A DNA stretch of 6,154 bases from Desulfobacterales bacterium (GTDB lineage Bacteria; Desulfobacterota; Desulfobacteria; Desulfobacterales; ETH-SRB1), in NCBI GenBank assembly GCA_030017395.1, contig JASEIZ010000131.1, forward strand, positions 1 to 6,154, read 5' to 3'. The translations under genes were made by a program, and so were the position numbers. The stretch's first letter is position 1. Each line of letters begins with the position of its first letter. Below the pieces are notes generated by a model. The model was given only the letters and a program-made list of their open reading frames with translations, did no database searches and had not been told where the DNA came from. Below are positions 1-5,638 of the stretch, piece after piece.

Positions 1-43
1 AAAATTTGAAGCCTGACACCGCATCACGGAAAAATGGCAGTTA

Positions 44-55
44 TGCAAAGGTCTC
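44..55. mobile_element. Possible insertion-sequence terminal inverted repeat (tentative)
   Basis: The 12 bases at 44-55, read on the minus strand, are GAGACCTTTGCA. This resembles, from memory, the tips of inverted repeats in IS5-like elements. If it is a real element end, the element would lie to the left and extend beyond position 1, with its outer edge at about 55. No transposase and no partner repeat are visible in the window, so this is only a hint. Ordinary intergenic DNA is the main alternative. Confidence 0.15.
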
Positions 56-97
56 GGTATTGTCATTTCGGCAGGTTGCAGAAAAATTTATGGTCTA

Positions 98-119
98 AGA
101 GACTGTCTGAGATGTCTCT
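98..119 (-). terminator. Weak hairpin after the yibQ-like gene, possible terminator
   Basis: AGAGAC (98-103) and GTCTCT (114-119) form a perfect 6-base inverted repeat around a 10-base loop, starting 10 bases beyond the yibQ-like stop codon. On the minus strand a short T-rich run (about 83-90) follows, but only some 8 bases past the stem. The stem is short and only moderately GC-rich, so this is not a classic intrinsic terminator. It is the best candidate for the operon end in this window. Confidence 0.25.
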
Positions 120-128
120 ATCAGCCTC

Positions 129-1076
129 CTAACCGACAATCTGTACAATACTTGAGACAGGAACAAGGCGTACTTTTTTTTGAAGTTCTGGAAGCTCTTC
201 ACGAAAAACCTCATACGTTACTTCGTGCGGATGTGCAATACCTACGGCTGTGCCATGAATTTCAGCAATGCGAATCAATTTTTTTATTTGCTCGCGAATA
301 AAGTCGGGCTCCTGCATATGATCAAGAAAAACATCCCGTTGAGCAAAAGGAATCTGAAGCAGACGAGCCGACGGCTTGCAAATGCTTTCAGGCGTTGTGA
401 GACTATCAATAAAAAAGAGCCTTCTTTGTTTCAACACGGAAAAGATTTGATACATTTGGGTGGATTCGGCTGTCATTTTTGAACCCATATGGTTGCTGAC
501 CCCTTTAATTGAAGGAATGGCATCCAGGTTTTTATTGAGCTGATCAATAAGTTCATCAGGAGACATGGATGTAAGTAAAGCGTCAGGCCCGGGGTTAACC
601 CCGGGATATTCATTAGGCTCCATTGGCAGATGAAGCATGATTTCAAAGCCTTTTGTCTGGGCATTCCTGATAATTCTTTGCTGAAAAGGGCTGTGCGGAA
701 ATACGGAAAAGCTAAGCACAGCATCAAGACTTAAAAATTTTTCAGCGATTCTGTGTTCATAGCCAATATCATCTATAATAATTGCCACTTTTGGCAAAGC
801 TTTTGGTATAGGCTTTGGTTTATAATCCGGTTTACGTAACACATCGTCAGGTTTGTAGTATATTTCAAACAAAGGTGTTTTAAATGCCTGCTTTTTTTGT
901 ACCGGCGGCACAGTTTGCTTACGCAATAACAAATAATGTGCCAGAAAACCGGCAACAAGCACCAGCAGCACTAACAGAGACAGCCCTGCAATCGTCTTTT
1001 TTAAATCCGTTTTTTTAGTTTTATTTGTACTGAAAAATACTTTTTTTTGTTTTGTTTTTTTTCTTTTTATAGTCAT
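129..1076 (-). CDS. Divergent polysaccharide deacetylase, YibQ-like (DUF610 family 2)
   Basis: This 315-residue protein resembles the YibQ / divergent polysaccharide deacetylase family, a variant of the NodB-type fold whose substrate is not established; E. coli YibQ is of similar length. The N-terminus is very Lys-rich (residues 4-27) and is followed by one hydrophobic segment (about 28-51), then a Pro/Lys-rich linker (55-95), which suggests an inner-membrane anchor with a periplasmic domain. The domain starts at about residue 96 and shows IIIDDIG (99-105, with the Asp pair D102-D103), LHLPMEP (148-154, H149), NHMGS (195-199, H196), FIDS (222-225), DVFLDH (248-253) and HPH (282-284). These could be the metal-site and catalytic residues of the family. 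The ATG directly abuts the ctpA TAA with no gap and no strong ribosome binding site, so translational coupling is likely. The envC-ctpA-yibQ order is known from other proteobacteria and points to a cell-wall role. Family assignment is firm; the reaction is not known. Confidence 0.9.
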   Translation of the reverse strand: MTIKRKKTKQKKVFFSTNKTKKTDLKKTIAGLSLLVLLVLVAGFLAHYLLLRKQTVPPVQKKQAFKTPLFEIYYKPDDVLRKPDYKPKPIPKALPKVAIIIDDIGYEHRIAEKFLSLDAVLSFSVFPHSPFQQRIIRNAQTKGFEIMLHLPMEPNEYPGVNPGPDALLTSMSPDELIDQLNKNLDAIPSIKGVSNHMGSKMTAESTQMYQIFSVLKQRRLFFIDSLTTPESICKPSARLLQIPFAQRDVFLDHMQEPDFIREQIKKLIRIAEIHGTAVGIAHPHEVTYEVFREELPELQKKVRLVPVSSIVQIVG

Positions 1077-2411
1077 TTAACTGCTTAAAATTTCATAACT
1101 TCTAAGAATGTCAAGAGCGCGCATAACCTGGTTGTCTTCAAGCAGCCTTTCAAGAGTAAGGGATTCATGTATGGATGGATGAACATGTATCTTTCTGGCA
1201 TCTTCTTTGTCATCAGCATCTTTTATTGCATCCGGCTCTGCTTTAAGATGATTCTTTAGATCCTTTTCCTTCATAGGGTCATCATTGGTCTCTTCCTTTT
1301 CTATGGTTCTTTGTTTTACTTCTATATCCGGAATAATACCTTGAGCCTGAATAGATCTTCCACTCGGAGTATAATATCTGGCAATGGTAAATTTAAGCCC
1401 ATATCCGTCTCTTAAAGCTTCTACTGTCTGAACAGATCCTTTGCCAAAAGAGGTAGTTCCGATAATAATGGCTTTTTTATTATCTTGAAGCGCGCCTGCC
1501 ACAATTTCGGACGCGCTGGCGCTTCCCCCGTTAATCAGCACAACAATAGGATAGTTCCTTTTTACCTCGTTTGGATGAGCTCTAAAAATTTTTGTATGTT
1601 CTTTCAGCCGTCCTTTGATGGATACGATTTTACCCTTTTCAAGAAATAGATCTGTCACCGAAATTGACTGATCAAGAAGTCCGCCAGGGTTATCTCTAAG
1701 ATCAAGAACAAGCCCCTTTAGGGGGACACTGCCTGATTCAAGCTTTGCCAGGGCCAGTTTTAGCTCATCAGTTGTGTTATCCTGGAAATTGGTAATCCAG
1801 ATGTAGCCGTATCCGGGCTGTAAAACAAGCGACTTTACGCTTATAACCGGAATAATATCACGAACCACCTTGAAATCTATCGGTTTTGATACCCCTTTCC
1901 TTATTATTGTTATAACTACCGGATTTCCTTTAGGGCCTCTCATCTTCTTAACAGCTTCCCAGAGCATCATATCCTTGGTTAATTCCCCATCTACTTTTAT
2001 AATTGTATCTCCAGCCTTTATTCCGGCTTTGTAAGCAGGGGTGCCTTCAATTGGAGATATAACGATAATAACACCTTTTTGCATGGTTATAACTATACCA
2101 ATGCCGCCGAACTCACCATGGGTACCAATCTGCAACTCTTCAAAAGCCTCGGGTGGAAGCAATGCGGAATGAGGATCGAGGCTGCTTACCATTCCCTGAA
2201 CAGCCTTTTGAATTAATTTTTTTGTGTCAACCTCATCAACATAGTTTTTTTCAACCAGTTCGATGACATCGGAAAACAGTTTAAGCCCTTTGTATGTCTC
2301 ATCGCTGCCCGCTGAAAGATCGTGGTAAAACCCGGTACCGATCGACCAGAATATTAAGGCGATTATCATTACAAACCAGAGTTTAATATTTTGTTTTTTC
2401 TTTATAGTCAT
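1077..2411 (-). CDS. ctpA: Carboxy-terminal processing protease, S41 family (CtpA-like)
   Basis: This 444-residue periplasmic serine protease has the usual length and domain order of CtpA/CtpB enzymes. A short basic N-terminus and a hydrophobic segment (about 11-28) act as signal peptide or anchor. A helical N-terminal part (about 42-95) includes the SSLDPHSALL motif typical of the family. A PDZ domain (about 98-180) recognises substrate C-termini, and the S41 core spans about 198-365. The Ser-Lys dyad is visible: S299 in GGSASASE and K324 in FGKGSVQ, spaced by 25 residues as in B. subtilis CtpB, with Q328 four residues after the lysine. LRDNPGG (238-244) and YYTPSGRSIQ (346-355) are further family signatures. 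The tail after about 366 is a highly charged linker (EKEETNDD and similar) followed by a short helical end. The ATG is preceded by a strong AAAAGGAG site. In Pseudomonas aeruginosa a CtpA degrades peptidoglycan hydrolases such as MepM; a similar role beside envC is inferred here. Confidence 0.96.
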   Translation of the reverse strand: MTIKKKQNIKLWFVMIIALIFWSIGTGFYHDLSAGSDETYKGLKLFSDVIELVEKNYVDEVDTKKLIQKAVQGMVSSLDPHSALLPPEAFEELQIGTHGEFGGIGIVITMQKGVIIVISPIEGTPAYKAGIKAGDTIIKVDGELTKDMMLWEAVKKMRGPKGNPVVITIIRKGVSKPIDFKVVRDIIPVISVKSLVLQPGYGYIWITNFQDNTTDELKLALAKLESGSVPLKGLVLDLRDNPGGLLDQSISVTDLFLEKGKIVSIKGRLKEHTKIFRAHPNEVKRNYPIVVLINGGSASASEIVAGALQDNKKAIIIGTTSFGKGSVQTVEALRDGYGLKFTIARYYTPSGRSIQAQGIIPDIEVKQRTIEKEETNDDPMKEKDLKNHLKAEPDAIKDADDKEDARKIHVHPSIHESLTLERLLEDNQVMRALDILRSYEILSS

Positions 2412-2418
2412 ACCGTTG

Positions 2419-2426
2419 CTCCTTTT
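2419..2426 (-). promoter_or_regulatory. Strong ribosome binding site of ctpA
   Basis: The minus strand reads AAAAGGAG, 7 bases before the ctpA ATG at 2411. It is the only strong, well-spaced Shine-Dalgarno sequence seen ahead of a gene start in this window. It fixes the ctpA start and fits independent ribosome entry after the 121-base spacer. Confidence 0.85.
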
Positions 2427-2431
2427 GATAT

Positions 2432-2481
2432 TAGTCGAGTCGTCGAGTGGGAAATTGGTCGACTACTTGACTACTCGACTA
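2432..2481. repeat. Imperfect inverted repeat built of AGTCGAGT-like octamers
   Basis: This lies in the spacer between envC and ctpA. The outer arms TAGTCGAGT (2432-2440) and ACTCGACTA (2473-2481) are exact 9-base complements. Pairing continues inward with a few mismatches to about 2450/2463 around a loop of about 12 bases. Both arms are made of near-identical 8-mers in tandem: AGTCGAGT then CGTCGAGT on the left, and AGTCGAGT then AGTCAAGT then AGTCGAC on the right arm read in reverse. No T-run follows on the minus strand, so it is not a standard terminator. It could be a dispersed genomic repeat, an mRNA-stabilising or attenuating hairpin, or a protein site. The structure is clear; the function is unknown. 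Confidence 0.7.
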
Positions 2482-2532
2482 CTTACAGACTGTTGCACCT
2501 GTCTGAGCGGTTGCCTGTTTTTTTAATTTGTT

Positions 2533-3933
2533 CTAACCTTTTATTAGCCACTCAAGCGGGTCAACCGGTCTTCCGTTATGACGAACCTCAAAATAGAGTT
2601 TCGGGCCGATCATTGAACCTGTATCGCCAACCGTGGCAATAACTTCACCCGCTTCAACATAATCGCCCTTTGTTTTAAAAAGCTCTTCAGCATGCGCATA
2701 GACCGTGCAGAAACGATCTCCATGATCTATGATAATCATATTTCCATAACCTTTAAACCATCTGGAAAAAAGTATTTCTCCATCATATACCGAACGTATT
2801 GGTTCGCCTCTATCGGCTTTAATATCAATACCTGTTTTGAAATTTGCTGTTTTACCTTGACCGTTGTCATGTCGGCTTATTTTACCCTTAACAGGCATTT
2901 TAAGCAACCCTTTAAAGGAGCTAAAAACTCCATGCGATGTATTTTTAATCTTGTTAGGCCTCTGGTTCAAGAATTGAATTGTCCTGTCCAGAGCGGCTGC
3001 AGTCTGTTTTAATGCTTCAATAGCCGCTAATCCAAGTCTTTTTTTGCTTTGTATATCAACGAGAAGTTTCAATCGTTTTTCATTTTCATTAGACATAATA
3101 CCGATCTGTTTGTTTAAGTCTGTTTCAAGCAAAAGCTTTTTTGTTTTTTGAGCATTCATTCTGTCCAACATCTGTTGCAGCTTATCCTTGTTTTTTACAA
3201 GATCCCCCCATATCTTTCCGTCGTAAGCAAGGATGTGCTCCATAGTGATTTTACGTTGAAAAAAGTCGTTGATCGATTCAGCAGAAGCCAGAATATTCAT
3301 TTTGCCGAGCATATTTAGTTTATAAACAGCAACAAGACGATTAGATGCATAATCTTCGCTTGTTTTAATCCTTTGCCGGAGGTTGTTGAATGCATAAGTT
3401 GCTTCCTGAATATCTGTTTCAAGTAAGGCAAGATCGGATCGCAAGGCTGAAACACGCTTTCTGGCATTGTTTAGAGCAATATCTGTTTCATTTAAGCTGT
3501 TTATAATGGCCGCCTCTTTTTTGGTAAAGGTTTGTAGTGCGCTCTCTTGTTCTTCCAGTTTGCGGTCGATATCTTCTGCCTTTTGTTTGGCTGTTTTGAT
3601 TTTAGCGTCAACATTACTCAAATTCTCAATCTCTTTGTCGTAAATAATCCGAATATAACTTTTCCTGTATCTAACATAACCGATCTGACTATTATGCTGG
3701 ATTTTAAGCCAGTTATTATGATGCGTCAGAATTGTAACCTTTGACCCTTTTTCAAGTATCTTTATTGGAGCTTTATCGATTCCGGGTTCCGGTCGCACAT
3801 TAAGCCTTGACACGGTTACAATACCTGTTTCATTTGATTGAAAACCGACAGCCACATCAGAATGCAAAAACACAATACTGCCGGCAACAATAAAAATTAC
3901 AAAAACAAGCAATATAAAATGAGAATTTTTCAC
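2533..3933 (-). CDS. envC: EnvC-like murein hydrolase activator with SH3 domain and degenerate LytM domain
   Basis: With the GTG start at 3933 the protein has 466 residues; E. coli EnvC has about 420. An in-frame ATG at 4002 exists but lies inside ftsX. GTG is preferred because it sits 5 bases after the ftsX stop and places a Lys and then a hydrophobic stretch (6-24) at the N-terminus, as a signal peptide. Next comes a bacterial SH3-like domain (about 37-97, with RLNVRPEPG and NWLKI), then two long coiled-coil stretches (about 100-192 and 239-322). Between them is the RLVAVYKLN...DFFQR...HILAYD segment typical of EnvC proteins. The C-terminal M23/LytM domain spans about 344-463. Its HxGxD zinc motif reads KTGID (K366, D370) and its HxH motif reads KLY (K445, Y447), while the YAH histidine (H414) remains. 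Loss of these ligands argues that it activates amidases rather than cutting peptidoglycan itself, as E. coli EnvC does. The coiled coil is expected to contact the periplasmic loop of FtsX. No strong ribosome binding site is seen, so coupling to ftsX is likely. Confidence 0.9.
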   Translation of the reverse strand: MKNSHFILLVFVIFIVAGSIVFLHSDVAVGFQSNETGIVTVSRLNVRPEPGIDKAPIKILEKGSKVTILTHHNNWLKIQHNSQIGYVRYRKSYIRIIYDKEIENLSNVDAKIKTAKQKAEDIDRKLEEQESALQTFTKKEAAIINSLNETDIALNNARKRVSALRSDLALLETDIQEATYAFNNLRQRIKTSEDYASNRLVAVYKLNMLGKMNILASAESINDFFQRKITMEHILAYDGKIWGDLVKNKDKLQQMLDRMNAQKTKKLLLETDLNKQIGIMSNENEKRLKLLVDIQSKKRLGLAAIEALKQTAAALDRTIQFLNQRPNKIKNTSHGVFSSFKGLLKMPVKGKISRHDNGQGKTANFKTGIDIKADRGEPIRSVYDGEILFSRWFKGYGNMIIIDHGDRFCTVYAHAEELFKTKGDYVEAGEVIATVGDTGSMIGPKLYFEVRHNGRPVDPLEWLIKG

Positions 3934-3938
3934 GCTGT

Positions 3939-4817
3939 TTATTCTTTTAAAAATTGTCTCAGAGCAATAAAACAGCCTAACCATCCAACAAACATGCTGC
4001 ACAATATTATTGTACCGGACAGCCTGAGCGAAAGAAACCTGACGTTTAACAAATCAAAAGATAGGCCGTATTCAACATTGGTTGATATATACATATAAGC
4101 GGCAAATAATGCGGCAAGCCCGATGATTCCTCCAAGCGCACCCTGGATAACGGCTTCAATGTAAAAAGGGGTCTTTATAAATTGGTCGGTAGCTCCAACC
4201 AGACGCATTATTTCAATCTCTTCACGCCTTGAATATATTACAAGCCTGATGGTGTTAGCCACGATAAAAACAGCAGCCATAAAGAAAATACTGCTCATAG
4301 CATACCCTGTTAATCTGAACAGATCAAAGAGCTTAACAAATCTTCCGATCCATTTACGGCCATATTCGACATCATCTATTTCAGGAAATGATTCAATCTG
4401 AACCGCCAGATTTTCAATTCTTTCACTGTTTGGAAACTGTTCTGTGAGACGGATTTCAAAGGCATCGGGAAGTGGATTCTCCTTAAGTCCGTCAAGAAGT
4501 GAAGATTGTCTTTTCATCTGTTCTCTAAGTCGCCCCATAGCTTCCTCTTTTGACATGAATTTAGCCTCGGCAACACCATAGAGCACATGAATTTTGTTTT
4601 TTATATCGACAATGTTTGTTTCCTCTATATCCGGTTTAAGGTATGCTATTATTTTTATCCCTTTTTTCCAGGAATTCATATAGTCGTTTGTATTGAGAAA
4701 AAAAAGAAGAAGAGTGCTGACTATCAGTACTGACAGAGACATTATAATAATTGTGACTGCATTCAGAAATCTATTGGTTCGGATATCCTGAAAGGCTCTT
4801 TTAAAATAAAGAATCAT
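3939..4817 (-). CDS. ftsX: Cell division protein FtsX, membrane subunit of the FtsEX complex
   Basis: This 292-residue inner-membrane protein has the FtsX layout: a cytoplasmic N-terminus, TM1 (about 20-42), a large periplasmic loop (about 43-168), TM2 (about 170-195), TM3 (about 218-246) and TM4 (about 266-288). NPLPDAFEI (114-122) in the periplasmic loop is a strong FtsX signature. SRREEIEIMRLVGAT (196-210) after TM2 is the conserved cytoplasmic segment expected to touch the FtsE ATPase. With FtsE it forms a type VII ABC complex that transmits ATP hydrolysis to EnvC in the periplasm and so controls septal cell-wall splitting. The start is fixed by an in-frame TGA at 4821-4823, six bases upstream of the ATG; only a weak Shine-Dalgarno sequence is seen. 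The envC-like gene starts 5 bases downstream of the stop. Unusually, ftsE is not directly adjacent but lies 143 bases upstream. Confidence 0.96.
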   Translation of the reverse strand: MILYFKRAFQDIRTNRFLNAVTIIIMSLSVLIVSTLLLFFLNTNDYMNSWKKGIKIIAYLKPDIEETNIVDIKNKIHVLYGVAEAKFMSKEEAMGRLREQMKRQSSLLDGLKENPLPDAFEIRLTEQFPNSERIENLAVQIESFPEIDDVEYGRKWIGRFVKLFDLFRLTGYAMSSIFFMAAVFIVANTIRLVIYSRREEIEIMRLVGATDQFIKTPFYIEAVIQGALGGIIGLAALFAAYMYISTNVEYGLSFDLLNVRFLSLRLSGTIILCSMFVGWLGCFIALRQFLKE

Positions 4818-4960
4818 ATTTCAGATCTTGTAAAAACCATTTTATTATTGAGTGCAAGTTCTTCATATTTTAAGTTTTACTCGAAAATTGGACATCAGGT
4901 CGGTCTAGGTTACAGGGTTCAAGGTTCAAGGGTTGAAGCTAAACCTTTGAAACATGAATC
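4818..4960. other. 143-base spacer between ftsE and ftsX, no gene
   Basis: This stretch separates two genes that usually touch or overlap. No open frame of meaningful length, no RNA gene and no convincing sigma-70 promoter are seen. The end nearest ftsE holds short GGTTCAA-type repeats (4915-4937); the rest is AT-rich and without clear structure. An ATG at 4838-4840 is out of frame with ftsX and opens only a very short frame. Confidence 0.75.
4915..4937. repeat. Three tandem GGGTTCAA-like units with hairpin potential
   Basis: Three units follow one another: GGGTTCAA (4915-4922), GGTTCAA (4923-4929) and GGGTTGAA (4930-4937). The last two create a perfect small palindrome TTCAAGGGTTGAA (4925-4937; 5-base arms, 3-base loop). 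A further AACCTTTGAA (4942-4951) can pair with the first part of the array apart from one bulged base. On the minus strand this lies right after the ftsE stop codon. Such short heptamer/octamer arrays look like dispersed intergenic repeats. No T-tract follows, so a terminator role is doubtful. Confidence 0.6.
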
Positions 4961-5638
4961 CTATTTAGTTTGACGTCCTTCTTTAAGATAGATTGCTTTG
5001 CGGCCTGTTTTGCGTATCAATTCCTGATCATGGGTTGCAACAAGAAGTGTGGCGCCTCGCGTGTGGAACTCTTTAAGAAGATCAAAAACAGCGCTGGCCG
5101 ACTCTGTGTCAAGACTGCCGGTTGGTTCATCGGCTAAGATTATCTTGGGCATCCCTATAACCGCTCTGGCCACTGCGATTCTTTGTTGTTCTCCGCCTGA
5201 CAAGCTTTGAGGCATGGCATTAAACCTCTTTTCCATTCCTACCATTCTCAGCACGCTGTTTACTTTTTTCTGGATAAACTGCCTTTTTTTACCCATTGCC
5301 TCAAGCACTAAAGCAACATTATCAAATACTGTTCTCGTGGGTATCAGTTTGTAATCTTGGAATATTATCCCGAGTTTTCGCCTTAAAAGAGGAATCCGTT
5401 TGCGAGAAATTCTGGAAAGATTCATTCCGTCGATTAATATTTGCCCCTCTGATACAGGCTCTCCAAGATAAAGGAGCTTCAGTAAAGTAGATTTGCCTGC
5501 ACCGCTAGGACCGGTAATAAAAAGGAATTCATTTTTGGATACATCGAGGTTTATATTGATTAAAGCCTGTTTTGAGCCGTAATTCTTGTGGACATGGAAC
5601 ATTCGAATTGTTGCGCTTTTGTCGTTTTCGTCGATCAT
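4961..5638 (-). CDS. ftsE: Cell division ATP-binding protein FtsE
   Basis: This 225-residue ABC ATPase has the usual FtsE length. Motifs run in order: aromatic A-loop Y20, Walker A GPSGAGKST (43-51), Q-loop Q94 in IIFQDYKLIP (91-100), ABC signature LSGGEQQR (146-153), Walker B IILADEP (166-172), D-loop SLD (175-177) and switch histidine H203 in ATHD. FQDYKLIPTRTVFDNVA is characteristic of FtsE as opposed to LolD or MacB ATPases. The ATPase sits at the cytoplasmic face of the membrane and pairs with FtsX to drive EnvC-dependent amidase activation. The ATG overlaps the stop codon of the upstream tolC-like gene by 4 bases (ATGA), which suggests translational coupling. This start gives about 10 extra residues before the usual family start at IRMFHV; M13 is a possible alternative. 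Confidence 0.97.
   Translation of the reverse strand: MIDENDKSATIRMFHVHKNYGSKQALININLDVSKNEFLFITGPSGAGKSTLLKLLYLGEPVSEGQILIDGMNLSRISRKRIPLLRRKLGIIFQDYKLIPTRTVFDNVALVLEAMGKKRQFIQKKVNSVLRMVGMEKRFNAMPQSLSGGEQQRIAVARAVIGMPKIILADEPTGSLDTESASAVFDLLKEFHTRGATLLVATHDQELIRKTGRKAIYLKEGRQTK

Noticed and set aside
34..132. Short plus-strand open frame of 32 codons starting at the ATG at 34
   Set aside because: No clear ribosome binding site and no recognisable protein; it crosses the yibQ-like gene end.
180..482. Plus-strand 100-residue open frame inside the yibQ-like gene
   Set aside because: It lies opposite a well-supported gene, has no domain signature and no neighbours on that strand.
2485..2524. 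Possible intrinsic terminator on the plus strand (CAGAC/GTCTG pair, then a T-run at 2518-2524)
   Set aside because: The stem is only 5 bases, the T-run starts over 10 bases after it, and there is no plus-strand gene to terminate.
3934..4002. In-frame ATG at 4002 as the envC start, giving 489 residues
   Set aside because: It would overlap ftsX by 64 bases and put 23 non-signal residues ahead of the hydrophobic segment; the GTG at 3933 fits better.
4838..4865. Promoter for ftsX (TTGCAC-like box in the spacer)
   Set aside because: The best -10 partner at proper spacing matches only about half the consensus.
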